From: Gemmatimonadota bacterium
GTDB taxonomy: Bacteria; Gemmatimonadota; Gemmatimonadetes; Gemmatimonadales; GWC2-71-9
Direction: 5' to 3'
Assembly (NCBI GenBank): GCA_003221825.1
Contig: QHUE01000061.1
Coordinates: 1 to 5,888 of the forward strand
DNA: 5,888 bases
This document shows, one piece after another, positions 5,478-5,888 of this stretch (position 1 is its first letter; every line of letters starts with the position of its first letter). The translations under genes and the position numbers were made by a program. The notes under the pieces were generated by a model, which saw only the letters and a list, made by a program, of their open reading frames with translations, was not told the origin of the DNA and did not search any database.

Positions 5478-5518
5478 GATTACGAATCGAGAGCTCTACC
5501 ACTGAGCTACGGTGGCGA
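5478..5518 (-). repeat. Right attachment site: second copy of the 41-bp tRNA-Thr 5' half
   Basis: This is a perfect copy of 4054-4094. It holds the tRNA-Thr acceptor 5' strand, D arm and anticodon loop, but no T arm or acceptor 3' strand follows, so it cannot make a tRNA. The sequence to its left on the plus strand is a terminator hairpin, and to its right the remnant of a second integrase gene. Confidence 0.9.
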
Positions 5519-5566
5519 CGGTTCCTAACTTAGTGGCGCGCGGTTCGATTCGGTACTCCATCATGC
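5519..5566 (-). pseudogene. Remnant of a second, diverged integrase gene
   Basis: Positions 5521-5560 align without gaps to 4191-4230 in the integrase remnant, 32 of 40 bases identical. The minus-strand reading is EYRIEPRATKLGT against EYRVEQHVAKLGT, with several differences at third codon positions, so the two are separate homologous genes and not a recent copy. The frame then runs directly into the tRNA repeat and stops there. Similarity ends sharply at 5560, so less than 50 bases survive. Confidence 0.65.
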
Positions 5567-5600
5567 AACCAATCCCTCGTGAGTAGCGTTACCCGACTTG

Positions 5601-5888
5601 GTGAACACCTTTTCCACAGCGGTTGCAGAAGTGGCGCGCCGTGATCGGGTCATGGCGAAGCTGATAGACCGAAATGCGCCCTTCCGCCTCCCGAGACCCG
5701 ACACCCCGCACTTTGCCGCCCTCGCCGAGAGCATCCTCTATCAGCAGCTTGCCGGAGCCGCGGCGGCCGCCATCCACCGACGATTTGTCGCCCTGTTCGA
5801 CGGAGATCTCTCGCCCGACGCCGTCCTCGCACTCTCAGCCAGAAGGCTTCGCACCGCGGGACTCTCGCGGAGCAAGGTCGCTGCCCTC
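5601..5888 (+). CDS. DNA-3-methyladenine glycosylase, HhH-GPD (AlkA-like) family, N-terminal part
   Basis: The enzyme removes alkylated purines from DNA as the first step of base excision repair. The frame is open from an in-frame stop at 5580 to the window edge. The protein reads FSTAVAEVARRDRVMAKLID, then RPDTPHFAALAESILYQQLAG, AAAAAIHRRFVALFDG, LSPDAVLALSARRLRTAGLS and RSKVAAL. The SILYQQLAG...AAAAIHRRF and LSPDAVLALS...LRTAGLSRSK blocks match the start of the HhH-GPD fold in this family. The helix-hairpin-helix and catalytic aspartate lie beyond the window. Start choice is uncertain: GTG 5601 (used), TTG 5598, GTG 5631 or ATG 5652. Conserved-looking residues before 5631 favour an upstream start, though no good ribosome binding site is visible. 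It is oriented away from the element remnants. Confidence 0.85.
   Translation, partial: MNTFSTAVAEVARRDRVMAKLIDRNAPFRLPRPDTPHFAALAESILYQQLAGAAAAAIHRRFVALFDGDLSPDAVLALSARRLRTAGLSRSKVAAL

Larger units (their letters stand above)
4054..5518. mobile_element. Decayed integrative element in tRNA-Thr (about 1.4 kb)
   Basis: A perfect 41-bp repeat of the tRNA-Thr 5' half bounds the segment, and a tyrosine recombinase remnant lies just inside the left end, pointing toward the tRNA. Inside, from left to right, are the broken integrase (4133 to about 4540), about 170 bases with no intact gene, a gene of unknown function in two opposed pieces (4715-5119 minus, 5115-5249 plus), about 200 bases of mixed remnants, and a hairpin terminator next to the right repeat. 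The integrase has lost most of its length, so the element should be unable to move by itself. Whether the split gene was cargo or chromosomal material is not clear. Confidence 0.8.

Noticed and set aside
5287..5502. Minus-strand open frame of 71 codons near the right att site
   Set aside because: It runs through the tRNA half and the terminator hairpin, so it is unlikely to be a gene; only the short integrase-tail-like part is of interest.
1..5888. CRISPR array, rRNA or insertion sequence with terminal inverted repeats
   Set aside because: I saw no regularly spaced repeats, no rRNA sequence and no transposase or paired terminal inverted repeats.

Overview
The window is about 64% GC. It looks like a chromosomal segment of a GC-rich soil-type bacterium. 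My best guess is Gemmatimonadota. The large lipoprotein begins with a lipobox followed by SDATDP, a pattern I associate with that phylum, and the decayed integrase has the FRHTYCATRLQTLD...YTVAREMGHGG form I associate with it too. This placement is inference from remembered sequence patterns, not a search.

Layout. (1) Positions 1-1331, minus strand: the first 370 codons of leuA (2-isopropylmalate synthase), cut off by the window edge. Upstream lies what reads as a complete transcription attenuator: a 31-residue leader peptide with 10 leucines, a hairpin inside the leader, a 14-nt segment that can pair with the terminator's 5' arm (13 of 14 pairs), and a perfect 10-bp intrinsic terminator with eight U just before the leuA ribosome binding site. 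(2) Positions 1458-4092, minus strand: a tight cluster read in the order tRNA-Thr(CGU), a 638-residue secreted lipoprotein with Ig-like parts, and a 209-residue exported helical-repeat-like protein. The lipoprotein starts 13 nt after the tRNA and the third gene starts 3 nt after the lipoprotein stop codon. (3) Positions 4054-5560: the remains of a small integrative element in the tRNA-Thr gene. A perfect 41-bp direct repeat of the tRNA 5' half (4054-4094 and 5478-5518) bounds it. Inside are a decayed tyrosine recombinase pointing at the tRNA, and a gene of unknown function whose body (minus strand) and C-terminus (plus strand) have been separated by an inversion of about 0.4 kb. A strong hairpin terminator abuts the right repeat. 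Outside the right repeat is a 40-bp remnant of a second, diverged integrase gene, so the site has been used more than once. (4) Positions 5601-5888, plus strand: the N-terminal third of an HhH-GPD DNA-3-methyladenine glycosylase (AlkA-like), running off the window.

How the parts relate. leuA appears to be controlled by charged leucyl-tRNA through ribosome-mediated attenuation. The tRNA and the two exported-protein genes probably share transcripts. Because the element supplies the DNA immediately upstream of the tRNA, integration must have replaced whatever drove this tRNA and perhaps the genes behind it.
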